NCBI RefSeq assembly: GCF_009189165.1
Contig: NZ_CP045118.1
Span: forward strand, 1,364,001-1,428,000
Length of the DNA stretch: 64,000 nt
Reading direction: 5' to 3'
From: Pseudomonas sp. SCB32
Lineage (GTDB): Bacteria; Pseudomonadota; Gammaproteobacteria; Pseudomonadales; Pseudomonadaceae
The notes below the pieces were generated by a model that did no database searches, was not told the DNA's origin, and worked only from the letters and a program-made list of their open reading frames with translations. The position numbers were made by a program, and so were the translations under genes. Positions 1 through 8,475 of the stretch are shown piece by piece; positions within the stretch are counted from its first letter, which is position 1, and each line of letters opens with the position of its first letter.

Positions 1-105
1 GGAGAAGGCCGATTACACTCTTTGTGTCAGTCATTTCTTCCCGCCCGCAGATGAGCGTCGTTGACGTGCTCCTCTCAAGGCCGATACCGCGGACGGAGCG
101 GGTCA

Positions 106-939
106 ATGGCACTGCACCCCTTGCTGCGCACTCTGCAGGTCTTGCCGGCTGCCTGGCTGTTTGCGGTAGCCATGGGCGCCGACCGTTATGGCTGCGAGGC
201 GCCGATCCGCGTCGCCTATACCCGCAACCTGGTGTTCTTCCACGATGACGGTGGCGGCATCGACACCGACCTGATTGCCGAACTGGCGCGGCGCAGCGGC
301 TGCAAGTTCGTGGCCTCGGTACGGCCGCGTGACGAGATCTGGCGGATGCTGGAAAGCGGCGACCTGGAGATGGGCACCAGCGGAGTTGCCACGCCGCAGC
401 GGCGCACCTTCACTTACCTGCTGCCGTACGTCTATCTGCGCAACAAGCTGATCGTGCCGAACGAGTTGGGCGACATGCAGTCGCTGGAGGACTTCCACAA
501 TATGCCCGGCGCGCGCATCGGCGTGATCGCCGGTTACCGCCATGGCCCTTATATCGATGCCGTGCTGCGCATTCTGCGGGGCGAGGGGCGGGTGGTGGAG
601 TTCCATGACGATGCGACTCGCTTCACCGCATTGCTCAATGGCGACGTGGAAGGGGTGATCGGCCACGAGCTGAACCTGGAGGGCGCGGTCACCGATCGCC
701 GTGAGCGCGAGCGGTTCCGGGTGGTCGATGTGATGCGCGGCCCGGCCACGCCGCACCACCTGATGCTCTCGCGCAAGCGATTCACCCCGGCGCAGAGCGC
801 CGAATGGCTGCGCCTGATCGAGTCGCTGTGGCTGGACGGCAGCCTGGCCGGGATCATGCAACGCAACACGTCGCCGGCCATGGCGACGGAACTTCTCGAT
901 AGCGGATATCGCTACGGCTCAACGGACAGAGGCTGGTGA
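106..939 (+). CDS. Periplasmic amino-acid-type solute-binding protein (SBP_bac_3 family)
   Basis: A 277-residue protein starting at ATG 106, preceded 7 bases upstream by GGAG (95-98); longer in-frame starts upstream lack such a site. Residues 1-24 look like a Sec signal peptide ending near AVAMGA. The mature part reads like the family 3 extracellular solute-binding fold: a first lobe opening with IRVAYTRN, then a D-T-D-L-I-A-E-L helix, then an MGTSGVATPQRR stretch that resembles the usual ligand-loop region. There is no ABC permease or ATPase next to it. Instead its stop codon (937-939) overlaps the ATG of a membrane HD-GYP protein, so the pair is translationally coupled. This suggests a sensory rather than a transport role, presenting a ligand to the periplasmic part of the downstream protein. 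The ligand cannot be read from sequence. The family is fairly sure; the sensory role is inferred. Confidence 0.75.
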   Translation: MALHPLLRTLQVLPAAWLFAVAMGADRYGCEAPIRVAYTRNLVFFHDDGGGIDTDLIAELARRSGCKFVASVRPRDEIWRMLESGDLEMGTSGVATPQRRTFTYLLPYVYLRNKLIVPNELGDMQSLEDFHNMPGARIGVIAGYRHGPYIDAVLRILRGEGRVVEFHDDATRFTALLNGDVEGVIGHELNLEGAVTDRRERERFRVVDVMRGPATPHHLMLSRKRFTPAQSAEWLRLIESLWLDGSLAGIMQRNTSPAMATELLDSGYRYGSTDRGW

Positions 940-3815
940 TGATGAAGGTACTCAAACGGGGCATCCCGCTGCAGCTGCTGGTGGCTGGCGCCATCATTGT
1001 CAGCATGCTGGTGCTGGCGGGTGCGTTGCTGATACAGGGCTACCGAGGCGTGGAAGGGGCGCTGGTGGCGGCGGCGGGCGAGTCGGCCAGCCAACTGGGC
1101 GCGACCATCAACGAGCGCATCCGCCGCCTGATCGATCCGGCGGAGAGCGCGCTGCGGCTGATGACCCACGACCCCATCTCGCAGATCGACAACCTGCCGG
1201 CGCGCCTGGAGCGCTTGCCGATGCTGGTGGAGAACCTGCGCGCCAACCGTACCCTGAGCGCGGTGTACATCGGTTACCCGAATGGCGAGTTCATGCTGAT
1301 CCGCGCGCTGCGCGTGCCCGAGGTGCGGCGAATCCTGCAGGCGCCGGACGACTCGAAATACCTGGTGCAGAGCCTGACCCTGGACAGCCAGGGGGCGCTG
1401 AAGGGCGAATGGCGCTTCTACGACAAGGACCTGCAACTGCTGGGCGCGCAGGAGCGCCCGGACTACAAGTACGACCCCCGACAGCGGCCCTGGTATCGGG
1501 AATCGCTCGACACCAGCAAGACCGTGCTGACCCAGCCCTATGTGTTCTTCACCACCCGTGAGATCGGCCTGACCCTGGCGCACCGCAGTGTTGACGGTGC
1601 GGCGGTGATCGGCATGGACGCTTCGGTCAACGACCTTGGCGGCGAAATGGGCGACCTGCGCCAGACGGCCCACACCGAGCTGGCGGTGGTCGATGGCAAG
1701 GGCACGGTGATCGCCTACCCGGACCTGACCAAGCTGCTGATCCATCAGGGCAACGAGCTGCGCCTGGCGACGCTGGAGGAACTGGGCGTGCCCAGCCTGA
1801 CCCAGCTGAACGCCGCGTCGATGCCGGCTGGCCAGCCTCGGGCCTTTGAGGCCGGGGGCGCGACCTGGTACGGCATCTGGGTTCCGCTGTCGAACTTCAC
1901 CAACAGCGAGGTGCGCGTGCTGATCGCTATTCCAGCCATCGAGCTGCTGGCCGGCGCCCGCCAGCTGCTGATCGACCAGGCCCTGTGGAGTGCGGTGTTG
2001 CTGCTGGTGCTGCTGCTGATCGGCTGGTATCTGGGCCGTCGCATCGCCCGTCCGCTGACGGCGCTGGCCGACCAGGTGGAGTCTTTGGCGGCCTTCGACT
2101 TCGCCCGGCCCATTGGTGTGCAATCGAAGATTGCCGAGGTGCGCGACCTGAGCCGGGTGATGGGCAGCATGTCGCGCACTATCCACAATTTCCAGGCGAT
2201 CACCCTGACCTTGAGCCGGGAGACGCGCCTGGACAGCATGCTCGAAGGCGTGCTCTCGCGACTGGTGGAAGCCACCGCCGTCATGGGCGGCGCGGTGTAC
2301 CTGCTGGAGGACGAGGACAGCCGCCTGCGCCTGGCCTGCACGGTGCACGGCCAGCAGTATCCGCAGTCGATGGTCATCGAGGGTTTCACCGAGGCCCAGC
2401 TGGCCGAGCGGGTAGGACAGGCGCTGGCCAATCGCGGGCAGTACCTGGAAGTGTCGCTGCGCAATCGCAGCGACGAGCTGCTGGGCATTCTCGTCCTGCA
2501 GCTGGCGGAGGAGGGCGCCGACAGCCAGCAGCCGCTCCAGCCGTTCAAGCGCTTCGTCGAGGAGCTTTCCGGCGCTGCCGCCGTAGCCATCGAGACCCGC
2601 CAGTTGATCGAGGCCCAGCAGCGCCTGCTGGATGCCATCATCAAGCTGCTGGCCGACGCGATCGACGCCAAGAGCCCCTACACCGGCGGCCACTGCGAGC
2701 GGGTGCCGCAGCTGGCGGACCTGCTGCTGCAGAAGGTCATCGATTCCCGTGACGGCGAGTACGCCAGCTTCACCATGAGCGATGCGGAGCGCTACGAGTT
2801 CCAGATCGCCGCCTGGCTGCACGACTGCGGCAAGATCACCAGCCCCGAGTACGTGGTGGACAAGGCGACCAAGCTGGAGACGCTGTACAACCGCCTGCAC
2901 GAGGTTCGCATGCGCTTCGAGGTGATCTGGCGCGATATCGAGCTGGACTACTGGCGCGGCATGGCCGCGGGCAACGACATCGGCTTGCTGGCGGCGCGGC
3001 GGGATGCACTGCATGAAGCATTGCGCGAGGACTATGCCTTCGTCGCCCAGGCCAACGTCGGCGGCGAGTTCATGAAGGATGAGGATATCGAGCGCCTCAA
3101 ACGCATCGGCGAGCGCCGCTGGTTGCGCAATTTCGATGATCGCCTGGGCATTTCCCACGATGAGCTGGAGCGCAAGCGGGGATGCCCGGAACCGACCTTG
3201 CCGGCGGAGGAGTTCCTGCTCGCCGACAAGCCCGAGCACCGCGTGCCCTGGGGTGAGCGCAAGCCGCCGGTGGACAAGGACGACCCGCGCAATATCTGGG
3301 GCTTCGACATGCGCCTGCCGCCTTTTGCGAGCAACTACGGCGAGCTATACAACCTGGGCATTCGGCGCGGCACGCTCAACGAGGAAGAGCGCTTCAAGAT
3401 CAATGAACACATCGTCCAGACGCTGATGATGCTCACCACCCTGCCGCTGCCGCGCCACCTGCGTCGGGTGCCGACCATCGCCGCCAACCACCACGAGAAG
3501 GTGGATGGCACCGGCTATCCGCGCAAGCTGTCGCGGGAGCAGATGAGCATTCCGGAGCGGGTCATGGCAATCGCCGATATCTTCGAGGCGCTGACCGCCG
3601 CCGACCGCCCGTACAAGGCGCCGAAGACGCTGTCGGAGTCACTGAAGATCCTGGCCTTCATGGCCCGCGACCAGCACATCGATGCGGACCTGTTCCGGGT
3701 GTTCCTGATCCAGGGGGTGTACCTGGAGTACGGCGAACGCTTCCTGCGGCCGGAGCAGATCGACGCGGTGGATGTGCAGGCGATGCTGGAGGTTCTGGAG
3801 ACAGTCAAGGCATAG
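939..3815 (+). CDS. Membrane-bound Cache-HAMP-HD-GYP c-di-GMP phosphodiesterase
   Basis: A 958-residue inner-membrane protein, start ATG 939 (ATG 942 is an equal alternative). In order: membrane segment about residues 13-34; a periplasmic region to about 345 that looks like a double Cache sensor; a second membrane segment about 348-366; HAMP about 366-420; a GAF-like region about 430-550; then the phosphohydrolase region. The HD dyad is in HDCGK (H628/D629) and the GYP signature HHEKVDGTGYP starts at H851, so the metal and catalytic residues are complete and an active c-di-GMP phosphodiesterase is expected. The gap between HD and HHE is about 223 residues, against roughly 60 in standard HD-GYP domains such as RpfG; the extra block (about 645-800) is rich in charged residues and W/F. 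It is coupled to the upstream binding protein, the likely source of its signal. The substrate assignment is from family knowledge. Confidence 0.85.
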   Translation: MMKVLKRGIPLQLLVAGAIIVSMLVLAGALLIQGYRGVEGALVAAAGESASQLGATINERIRRLIDPAESALRLMTHDPISQIDNLPARLERLPMLVENLRANRTLSAVYIGYPNGEFMLIRALRVPEVRRILQAPDDSKYLVQSLTLDSQGALKGEWRFYDKDLQLLGAQERPDYKYDPRQRPWYRESLDTSKTVLTQPYVFFTTREIGLTLAHRSVDGAAVIGMDASVNDLGGEMGDLRQTAHTELAVVDGKGTVIAYPDLTKLLIHQGNELRLATLEELGVPSLTQLNAASMPAGQPRAFEAGGATWYGIWVPLSNFTNSEVRVLIAIPAIELLAGARQLLIDQALWSAVLLLVLLLIGWYLGRRIARPLTALADQVESLAAFDFARPIGVQSKIAEVRDLSRVMGSMSRTIHNFQAITLTLSRETRLDSMLEGVLSRLVEATAVMGGAVYLLEDEDSRLRLACTVHGQQYPQSMVIEGFTEAQLAERVGQALANRGQYLEVSLRNRSDELLGILVLQLAEEGADSQQPLQPFKRFVEELSGAAAVAIETRQLIEAQQRLLDAIIKLLADAIDAKSPYTGGHCERVPQLADLLLQKVIDSRDGEYASFTMSDAERYEFQIAAWLHDCGKITSPEYVVDKATKLETLYNRLHEVRMRFEVIWRDIELDYWRGMAAGNDIGLLAARRDALHEALREDYAFVAQANVGGEFMKDEDIERLKRIGERRWLRNFDDRLGISHDELERKRGCPEPTLPAEEFLLADKPEHRVPWGERKPPVDKDDPRNIWGFDMRLPPFASNYGELYNLGIRRGTLNEEERFKINEHIVQTLMMLTTLPLPRHLRRVPTIAANHHEKVDGTGYPRKLSREQMSIPERVMAIADIFEALTAADRPYKAPKTLSESLKILAFMARDQHIDADLFRVFLIQGVYLEYGERFLRPEQIDAVDVQAMLEVLETVKA

Positions 3816-4023
3816 GGCGTACAGCCGTTCGCGGTTGTGCGCCGCTACACCGTGCGCAGTGTCGATGCCATGGCCTGGTCCGACGCTCCGTGCGGTCGGA
3901 CTGCTCTCGCAGGAGCGGACCTTGTCCGCGAATCGATGGGGCTGTGCCTGTCTTCCCGGCGATCTCCGATACCACTTGTAGGAGCGCCCCACGGGCGCGA
4001 TCGCGGGCATGGCCCGCTCCTAC
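3813..4023. repeat. REP-type palindromes after the HD-GYP gene
   Basis: Intergenic DNA between convergent genes. At 3813-3843 is a short palindromic unit (GGGCGTACAGCCGTTCGCGG core) that recurs at 7311-7341. At 3910-3935 and 3976-4023 are TAGGAGCG...CGCTCCTAC elements of the Pseudomonas REP type; the second forms a head-to-head pair. They probably fold as mRNA 3' end structures for both flanking genes. No U-tract terminator is seen. Confidence 0.7.
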
Positions 4024-4037
4024 CGGGGGAAACCCTG

Positions 4038-4787
4038 TCAGCGTTTGGCGAGGTTCTGCGCGTAGCGGATGATCTGCGGGTTCTTCGCCACGGTGCAGCT
4101 CTGCCCGGCGAGGAACTGCGAGCTCTTCAGCCACTGCTGCTGCGGGTAGTAGGCGAATACGTAGCTGCCGTTCTTCACCGTATCGATCAGCTTCTGCGCC
4201 ACCTGCGGGCGTACCGCCGGGCAGCCCTGGCTACGGCCCAGGCGGCCGAGTCCGGAGACGACTTTCGGATCGGCGTAGGCGGCCGCGTGCATGACGATGG
4301 CGCGCTCTTCGCTGTTGTCGTTGAAGCCCGGCTCCAGGCCCTGCAGGCGCAGCGAGCGGCCGTGCTTGCCGCTGTAGGTCTGACCGGTCTGGTAGAGACC
4401 GATGGAAGACTGGTAGCTGTTGGGGCGGTTGGAGAACGAGGTGGCGAGATCGTCGCCGCTGTTCTTGCCATGGGCGACCCACTCCTCGAACAGCAGCTTG
4501 CGCTGCTTGAGGTCGAAGACCCACAGGCGCTTGTCACGCGAGGGCTTGGAGTAGTCGATGACGGTCAGCAGCTGGTTGCCCCCGCCCAGCTGGGTGCTGG
4601 CGCACTGCAGGGCATTGAGCGCCAGGCGCAGCGTTTCGGTATTGGCGGCGGGCGCGAGACGGTGCAGCTCATCGGCCGTGGGCAGGCGATCGGCGGCGGA
4701 CGCACTCTGCCAGCTCCCGAGCGCGAGAAGCGCGGTGCTGGCGACAGTGATCCGGAAGAACCCCCGCAACTTCGAAAAAGTCAGCAT
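4038..4787 (-). CDS. Secreted murein L,D-transpeptidase family protein (YkuD_2-like)
   Basis: A 249-residue protein with a signal peptide (FRITVASTALLALGSWQSASA). The reading frame continues upstream to 4910, but ATG 4787 places the signal peptide at the N-terminus, so it is preferred; the ribosome-binding site is weak. The C-terminal half carries the L,D-transpeptidase-like signature: H167 in IVMHAAAY and C189 in SQGCPAV, the His/Cys pair needed for the cysteine-type transpeptidation on peptidoglycan stem peptides. The family is the one annotated as murein L,D-transpeptidase catalytic domain protein. It acts in the periplasm, forming 3-3 crosslinks or attaching partners to murein. It is followed upstream on the same strand by two classical YkuD enzymes, making a three-gene cell-wall cluster. 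The family is secure; the exact reaction is not. Confidence 0.8.
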   Translation of the reverse strand: MLTFSKLRGFFRITVASTALLALGSWQSASAADRLPTADELHRLAPAANTETLRLALNALQCASTQLGGGNQLLTVIDYSKPSRDKRLWVFDLKQRKLLFEEWVAHGKNSGDDLATSFSNRPNSYQSSIGLYQTGQTYSGKHGRSLRLQGLEPGFNDNSEERAIVMHAAAYADPKVVSGLGRLGRSQGCPAVRPQVAQKLIDTVKNGSYVFAYYPQQQWLKSSQFLAGQSCTVAKNPQIIRYAQNLAKR

Positions 4788-4884
4788 GAATACAACATTC
4801 CCGTTGAATCGATATGGTTTTTTCTGGGAAACGCCGCATTGTGCGCGATTTTTGACCAGGTGTTTGGTTGTTTTATGATCAAGT

Positions 4885-5907
4885 TTAGTCCGTCTGTCGG
4901 TTATCCGCATCGATAACGCGGAATCCGGGGGCGCTGCGGGTCTCCCGGGTTGACGACAGGTCAGTAATCACAAGGGTGCTGCCGACCTGGAGGCTGGCGA
5001 GCAGGTTGTGCAGGAATTGCCGGTCCACCGAGAACTTTCCAAGTTGTTCGGCGGGTGTCAGGCCCTCCTTGGGGTCGCTGACCTGGATGGCGCTCCAGCG
5101 CAGCTTCGGCTGGTTGCTGTCGATCTGGTTCGCCGTGGGCTTTTCCAGCAGGGAGAACGCGGCGACGCCCGATTTCTCTTCCGGACGGGAGATGCCCACC
5201 TTGGCGGTGCCGATCTCGATGCCGCCGCGGTAGACGTAGATCCGGCGGTCGGCGCGGCTGACGAGAACGGTCGGCGGCTCCTGGCTTTCTGCCGTGTCGC
5301 TCCAGTGCGGGAGGTCTTCGCCGTCCTCGTTCGGACCCTGCGGGCGGCCATCGCTGACCATGGGTGCGAGCAGGCCGGGATGGTTGACGTCCACCGGGGC
5401 GCTCTTCGCATCGGAAATGATCACGGTGGTGGTCGCCGTGCTGGTGACGTCGTAGAGCTTCCGGGCGAAGTCCAGCGAGAGATGGACGCAGCCGTGGGAG
5501 GACGGATAGCCAGGCAGGCCGCCGGCATGCAGGGCGACGCCATCCCAGGTCAGGCGTTCCATGTACGGCATGGCGGCATCGTTGTAGAGGGTGGAGTGGT
5601 GGTCCACCTGCTTCTGCAGGATGGTGAACACGCCGGTGGGCGTCTCCTTGCCCTTGCGGCCGGAGCTGACCGTGGCGACGCCGATGGCGATGCCGTTGCG
5701 GTACACGTAGACGCGCTGCTCGGTGAGGCTGACCACCAGGGTCACCGGGCCGTTGGGGGATATCTGCGGGTACCACAGGTACTGCCCGGGCTTGAGTGCG
5801 GCGACCGCGGCGGGCAGGTCGGTCAGGGGCGTGTGGGTCTGTGGCACGGCCTGGGCAAGATTGACCCCAAGGCCCGCCAGCAACAGCGGCAACAGTAGCG
5901 TCTTCAT
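4885..5907 (-). CDS. L,D-transpeptidase (YkuD/ErfK type) with a degenerate second domain
   Basis: A 340-residue periplasmic enzyme with a signal peptide (residues 1-20, ending AQA). The YkuD catalytic domain spans about 55-165 with the full motif HAGGLPGYPSSHGC: H127, H138 and nucleophile C140. A second block (about 212-320) starts with VSRADRRIYVYRGGIEIG, plainly related to VSLTEQRVYVYRNGIAIG of the first, but it has no SHGC motif, so it is an internal duplicate that has lost catalysis. It is a close paralogue of the next gene on the same strand, separated by 137 bp; the pair arose by tandem duplication. Expected role: 3-3 peptidoglycan crosslinking or attachment of a periplasmic protein to murein. 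The activity is from family knowledge; the non-catalytic second domain is seen directly. Confidence 0.88.
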   Translation of the reverse strand: MKTLLLPLLLAGLGVNLAQAVPQTHTPLTDLPAAVAALKPGQYLWYPQISPNGPVTLVVSLTEQRVYVYRNGIAIGVATVSSGRKGKETPTGVFTILQKQVDHHSTLYNDAAMPYMERLTWDGVALHAGGLPGYPSSHGCVHLSLDFARKLYDVTSTATTTVIISDAKSAPVDVNHPGLLAPMVSDGRPQGPNEDGEDLPHWSDTAESQEPPTVLVSRADRRIYVYRGGIEIGTAKVGISRPEEKSGVAAFSLLEKPTANQIDSNQPKLRWSAIQVSDPKEGLTPAEQLGKFSVDRQFLHNLLASLQVGSTLVITDLSSTRETRSAPGFRVIDADNRQTD

Positions 5908-6044
5908 CGATACTCCGGGAATGTGGGGCGAGCGCGCAGCATACGGGCGGGCGCTCGCAACCTGAACGACTGGAGGGTGAATGCGGGGTAGGGCGTTTGC
6001 CCAGTGGCTGGCGTTGCGGCCTCCCTGCCTGTCATGCCGGAGGA

Positions 6045-7097
6045 TCAGTTGACCGGCTGGTTCTTGACCGGCTTCTGTTCCGCCTTGCGGTCGTTGGTGG
6101 TGATCACCGTGAAGTCGGGGTTGCTGCGCATGGTGCGGGTGGACGGCAGGTCGGTGATGACCAGGGTGCTGCCGATATCCATGCTCGCCAGCAGGTTGCG
6201 CAGGAAGTCGCGGTCCATGCTGAACCTGCCCAGTTGCTCGGCAGGCGTCAGGCCCTTCTGTGGGTCGCTGACCTGCACGGTGGTCCAGCGCAGGCTGGGG
6301 TTCAGGCTGTCGATGTCGGTCTGGCTCGGCTTGCTGATCAGCGAGAAGGCGGCGACGCCGGTCTTTTCCTCGGGATGCTCGAACGCCACTGGCGCGGTAC
6401 CGATCTGCTGGCCCCCTCGGTAGACGTAGGCGCGACGGTCGGCACGGCTGATCAGCACGGAGAGCGGGCCTTTGTCCGCACCCGGATCGCTCCAGAATGG
6501 CGTCACCATGCCGCTGTCGTCATGCGGTCCGGCGGGGCGCCCGTCGCTGACGATAGGGGCGAGCAGGCCGGGGTGATAAACCTCCACGGGGGAGCTCTTG
6601 GCGTCGGAGATGATCACCGTGGTGGAGCTGAAACCGGTGACCTCGTAGAGCTTCTTGGCAAACGCCATGGGCAGGCGGATGCAGCCGTGGGAGGCTGGAT
6701 AGCCGGGTAGGTTGCCGGCGTGCAGGGCGATGCCGTCCCAGGTCAGGCGCTGCATGTAGGGCATGGGCGCGCTGTTGTAGAGGTCGGAGTAGTACTCGAC
6801 CTTCTTCTGCAGGATGGTGAACACACCGGTGGGGGTCTCCTTGCCCTTCTTGCCGGTGCTGACCGTGGCGACGCCGATGGCGATGCCGTTGCGGTAAACG
6901 TAGGCGCGCTGTTCGGTGAGGCTGACCACCAGCGTCACCGGTCCGGCCGGGGAGATTTCCGGATACCAGAGGTACTGGCCGGGCTTGAGCGTCTTCAACG
7001 CTGCCTGCAAGTCAGACAACGGCGAGGGTTTGCTCGGGGTTGCGACGGCGAAGCTGGCGCTCAGGGCAAGCAGCAGGGCGACCGACAGTTTCTTCAT
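6045..7097 (-). CDS. L,D-transpeptidase (YkuD/ErfK type), tandem paralogue
   Basis: A 350-residue protein read from ATG 7097 (a GTG one codon earlier is possible), with AAGGAAAG upstream as ribosome-binding site. It has a signal peptide of about 20 residues and the YkuD motif HAGNLPGYPASHGC with His126, His137 and Cys139. Like its neighbour at 4885-5907 it ends in a second, catalytically empty YkuD-like block beginning VLISRADRRAYVYRGG. The two proteins match nearly residue for residue over the catalytic domain (for example KGKETPTGVFTILQK in both) and diverge more in the second domain. Both copies keep the catalytic residues, so neither looks like a pseudogene. Together with the YkuD_2 gene they form a same-strand group, probably an operon starting here. 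Confidence 0.88.
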   Translation of the reverse strand: MKKLSVALLLALSASFAVATPSKPSPLSDLQAALKTLKPGQYLWYPEISPAGPVTLVVSLTEQRAYVYRNGIAIGVATVSTGKKGKETPTGVFTILQKKVEYYSDLYNSAPMPYMQRLTWDGIALHAGNLPGYPASHGCIRLPMAFAKKLYEVTGFSSTTVIISDAKSSPVEVYHPGLLAPIVSDGRPAGPHDDSGMVTPFWSDPGADKGPLSVLISRADRRAYVYRGGQQIGTAPVAFEHPEEKTGVAAFSLISKPSQTDIDSLNPSLRWTTVQVSDPQKGLTPAEQLGRFSMDRDFLRNLLASMDIGSTLVITDLPSTRTMRSNPDFTVITTNDRKAEQKPVKNQPVN

Positions 7098-7462
7098 CAC
7101 CTTTCCTTGGGACGCGGGATTGGCTGGAGCTTAGCCAAGCTGCCTCGGCGGCTGCAATCCACCGGGCTGAATGGTCTGCGGAGGGAATTGGCGGAGTGTG
7201 GGGCAGGTCTCGTGGCGGGGTGAGTTTGCAGGAGCGCGCCATGCGCGCCATGCGCGCGATTCGCGGGCGTGGCCCGCTCCTGCAGGTTCATATCGGCATT
7301 ACACCTACGTAGGGCGTACAGCCGTTCGCGGTTGTACGCCGATACGCGGTTATTTGTCGTCAGCGGCAGGGCTCGGTTCGGAGTGCCCGGGGATCAGGGT
7401 CAAACGGCGTATAACGTCGAACGTTATACGCCCTACATTCCTGTGACATCAGGTGCGGGGGC
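7098..7462. repeat. Intergenic stretch with REP and palindromic repeats
   Basis: 365 bases without a convincing gene. A REP pair lies at about 7229-7287 (CAGGAGCGCGCC ... GGCCCGCTCCTG). The GTAGGGCGTACAGCC unit lies at 7308-7341, and a GGCGTATAACG...CGTTATACGCC palindrome at 7409-7436. Small open frames here are composed of repeat sequence. The promoter of the L,D-transpeptidase group must be within the first 100 bases, but no strong -35/-10 pair stands out. Confidence 0.6.
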
Positions 7463-8158
7463 TCAGCCCAGCGCCGCGATCTCCTGCGCAGTCAGCGCGC
7501 GGTACTGTCCCGGTTGCAGGGCGGGGTCAAGCGTCAGGCTGCCCATGCTCTCGCGGTGCAGGCGCGTCACCTTGTTCTGGAAGTGGCCGAACATGCGCTT
7601 GACCTGGTGGTAGCGGCCTTCGTGCAGGGTCAGGCGCGCCGCGCGCGGGGCGAGGATTTCCAGTTGCGCGGGCAGGGTGGTGAGGTCTTCGAAAGCGAAG
7701 TACAGCCCCTGTTCGAAGGTCTGCGCGTAGTGCGCTTCGATCGGGTCTTCGGTCTCGACGTAGTAGACCTTCGGCAGCTTGCGCCCCGGCAGGGTCATGC
7801 GCCGTGACCACTGCCCATCGTTGGTGATCAGCAACAGGCCGGTGGTGTTGTAGTCCAGGCGGCCGCCGATGTGCAGCTCGTCCTTGTCCGGCTCGTCCAG
7901 CAGGTCGAGCACCGTTCGGTGCTCGGCATCGCGGGTGGCGCTGACGCAGCCGGCGGGCTTGTGCAGCATGAAGTAGCGGGCGGGCTTGCCGGCCTGCAGC
8001 AACTCTTCGTCCAATTCCACCCGGCTGAACTCGCGCACCTCGAAGCGGCCGTCGCGCACCACCTGGCCATCGACGCGCAGGCGGCCTTCGGCGAGCAGTT
8101 GGCGTGCCTGCTGGCGATTGAAACGGGGCAGGTTGGCGATGAAACGGTCCAGGCGCAT
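7463..8158 (-). CDS. rsuA: 16S rRNA pseudouridine synthase, RsuA type
   Basis: A 231-residue protein. An N-terminal S4 RNA-binding domain (about 1-60, MRLDRFIANL...) is followed by the RsuA/RluB-type catalytic domain with GRLDYNTTG, in which Asp102 is the catalytic aspartate; the motif HKPAGCVSA precedes it and EGRYHQVKRMFG is the conserved C-terminal motif. It isomerises a uridine of 16S rRNA (position 516 in E. coli) to pseudouridine during 30S assembly. The reading frame extends upstream to 8278, but ATG 8158 begins the S4 domain and overlaps the stop of the preceding gene as ATGA, so that start is chosen. Other RsuA-family enzymes with different target sites exist, so the exact target base is inferred. 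Confidence 0.85.
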   Translation of the reverse strand: MRLDRFIANLPRFNRQQARQLLAEGRLRVDGQVVRDGRFEVREFSRVELDEELLQAGKPARYFMLHKPAGCVSATRDAEHRTVLDLLDEPDKDELHIGGRLDYNTTGLLLITNDGQWSRRMTLPGRKLPKVYYVETEDPIEAHYAQTFEQGLYFAFEDLTTLPAQLEILAPRAARLTLHEGRYHQVKRMFGHFQNKVTRLHRESMGSLTLDPALQPGQYRALTAQEIAALG

Positions 8159-8376
8159 CAGGCGTTCCCGTCGCTGTCCGCAAGTCCTGCGGCGCAGCGC
8201 GGGCACAGGCAGGCACGGTCGACCAGCTCGGGCGGGATGCGCTCCAGGGCGTTGCGGTCGATGCGCGTGCTGAAGCACCAGCAGGCCTGGCCCTCCAGGG
8301 CAGGGTCAGCCTGGGTGCAGCGGTTGGACTGGCCGCAAAGCGGACAGCGGCTGGGATCGGGAGTGACGTCGTTCAT
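8158..8376 (-). CDS. Small cysteine-rich CWC-family protein
   Basis: A 72-residue protein with seven cysteines, in the pattern CPLCG, CTQ, ACWCF and ACLCPRC. The central CWC and the two flanking CxxC pairs match the family known as cysteine-rich CWC, suggesting zinc or iron binding. The function is not known to me. Its stop overlaps the start of the rsuA-like gene by ATGA, so the two are translationally coupled and probably act together, perhaps with this protein as an accessory in rRNA modification; that link is inference from overlap alone. Confidence 0.75.
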   Translation of the reverse strand: MNDVTPDPSRCPLCGQSNRCTQADPALEGQACWCFSTRIDRNALERIPPELVDRACLCPRCAAGLADSDGNA

Positions 8377-8475
8377 GGCCGGGCGGTGCGGGGTAAAACA
8401 GTGCGATGCGGGCGCACAGGGTGCAGCGCCCGTGCGCCTCGCGCAAGCGGATTCGGATCGGCGTGGCGGACCCGG

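Noticed and set aside
1..105. Possible upstream gene end or short peptide at 24-248
   Set aside because: The 74-codon frame overlaps the binding-protein gene in another frame and shows no family features; the first 105 bases hold only the ribosome-binding site of that gene.
912..3239. 775-codon open frame opposite the HD-GYP gene
   Set aside because: Low-complexity L/A/Q/H-rich translation with no motif, wholly shadowing a gene with intact HD and GYP signatures.
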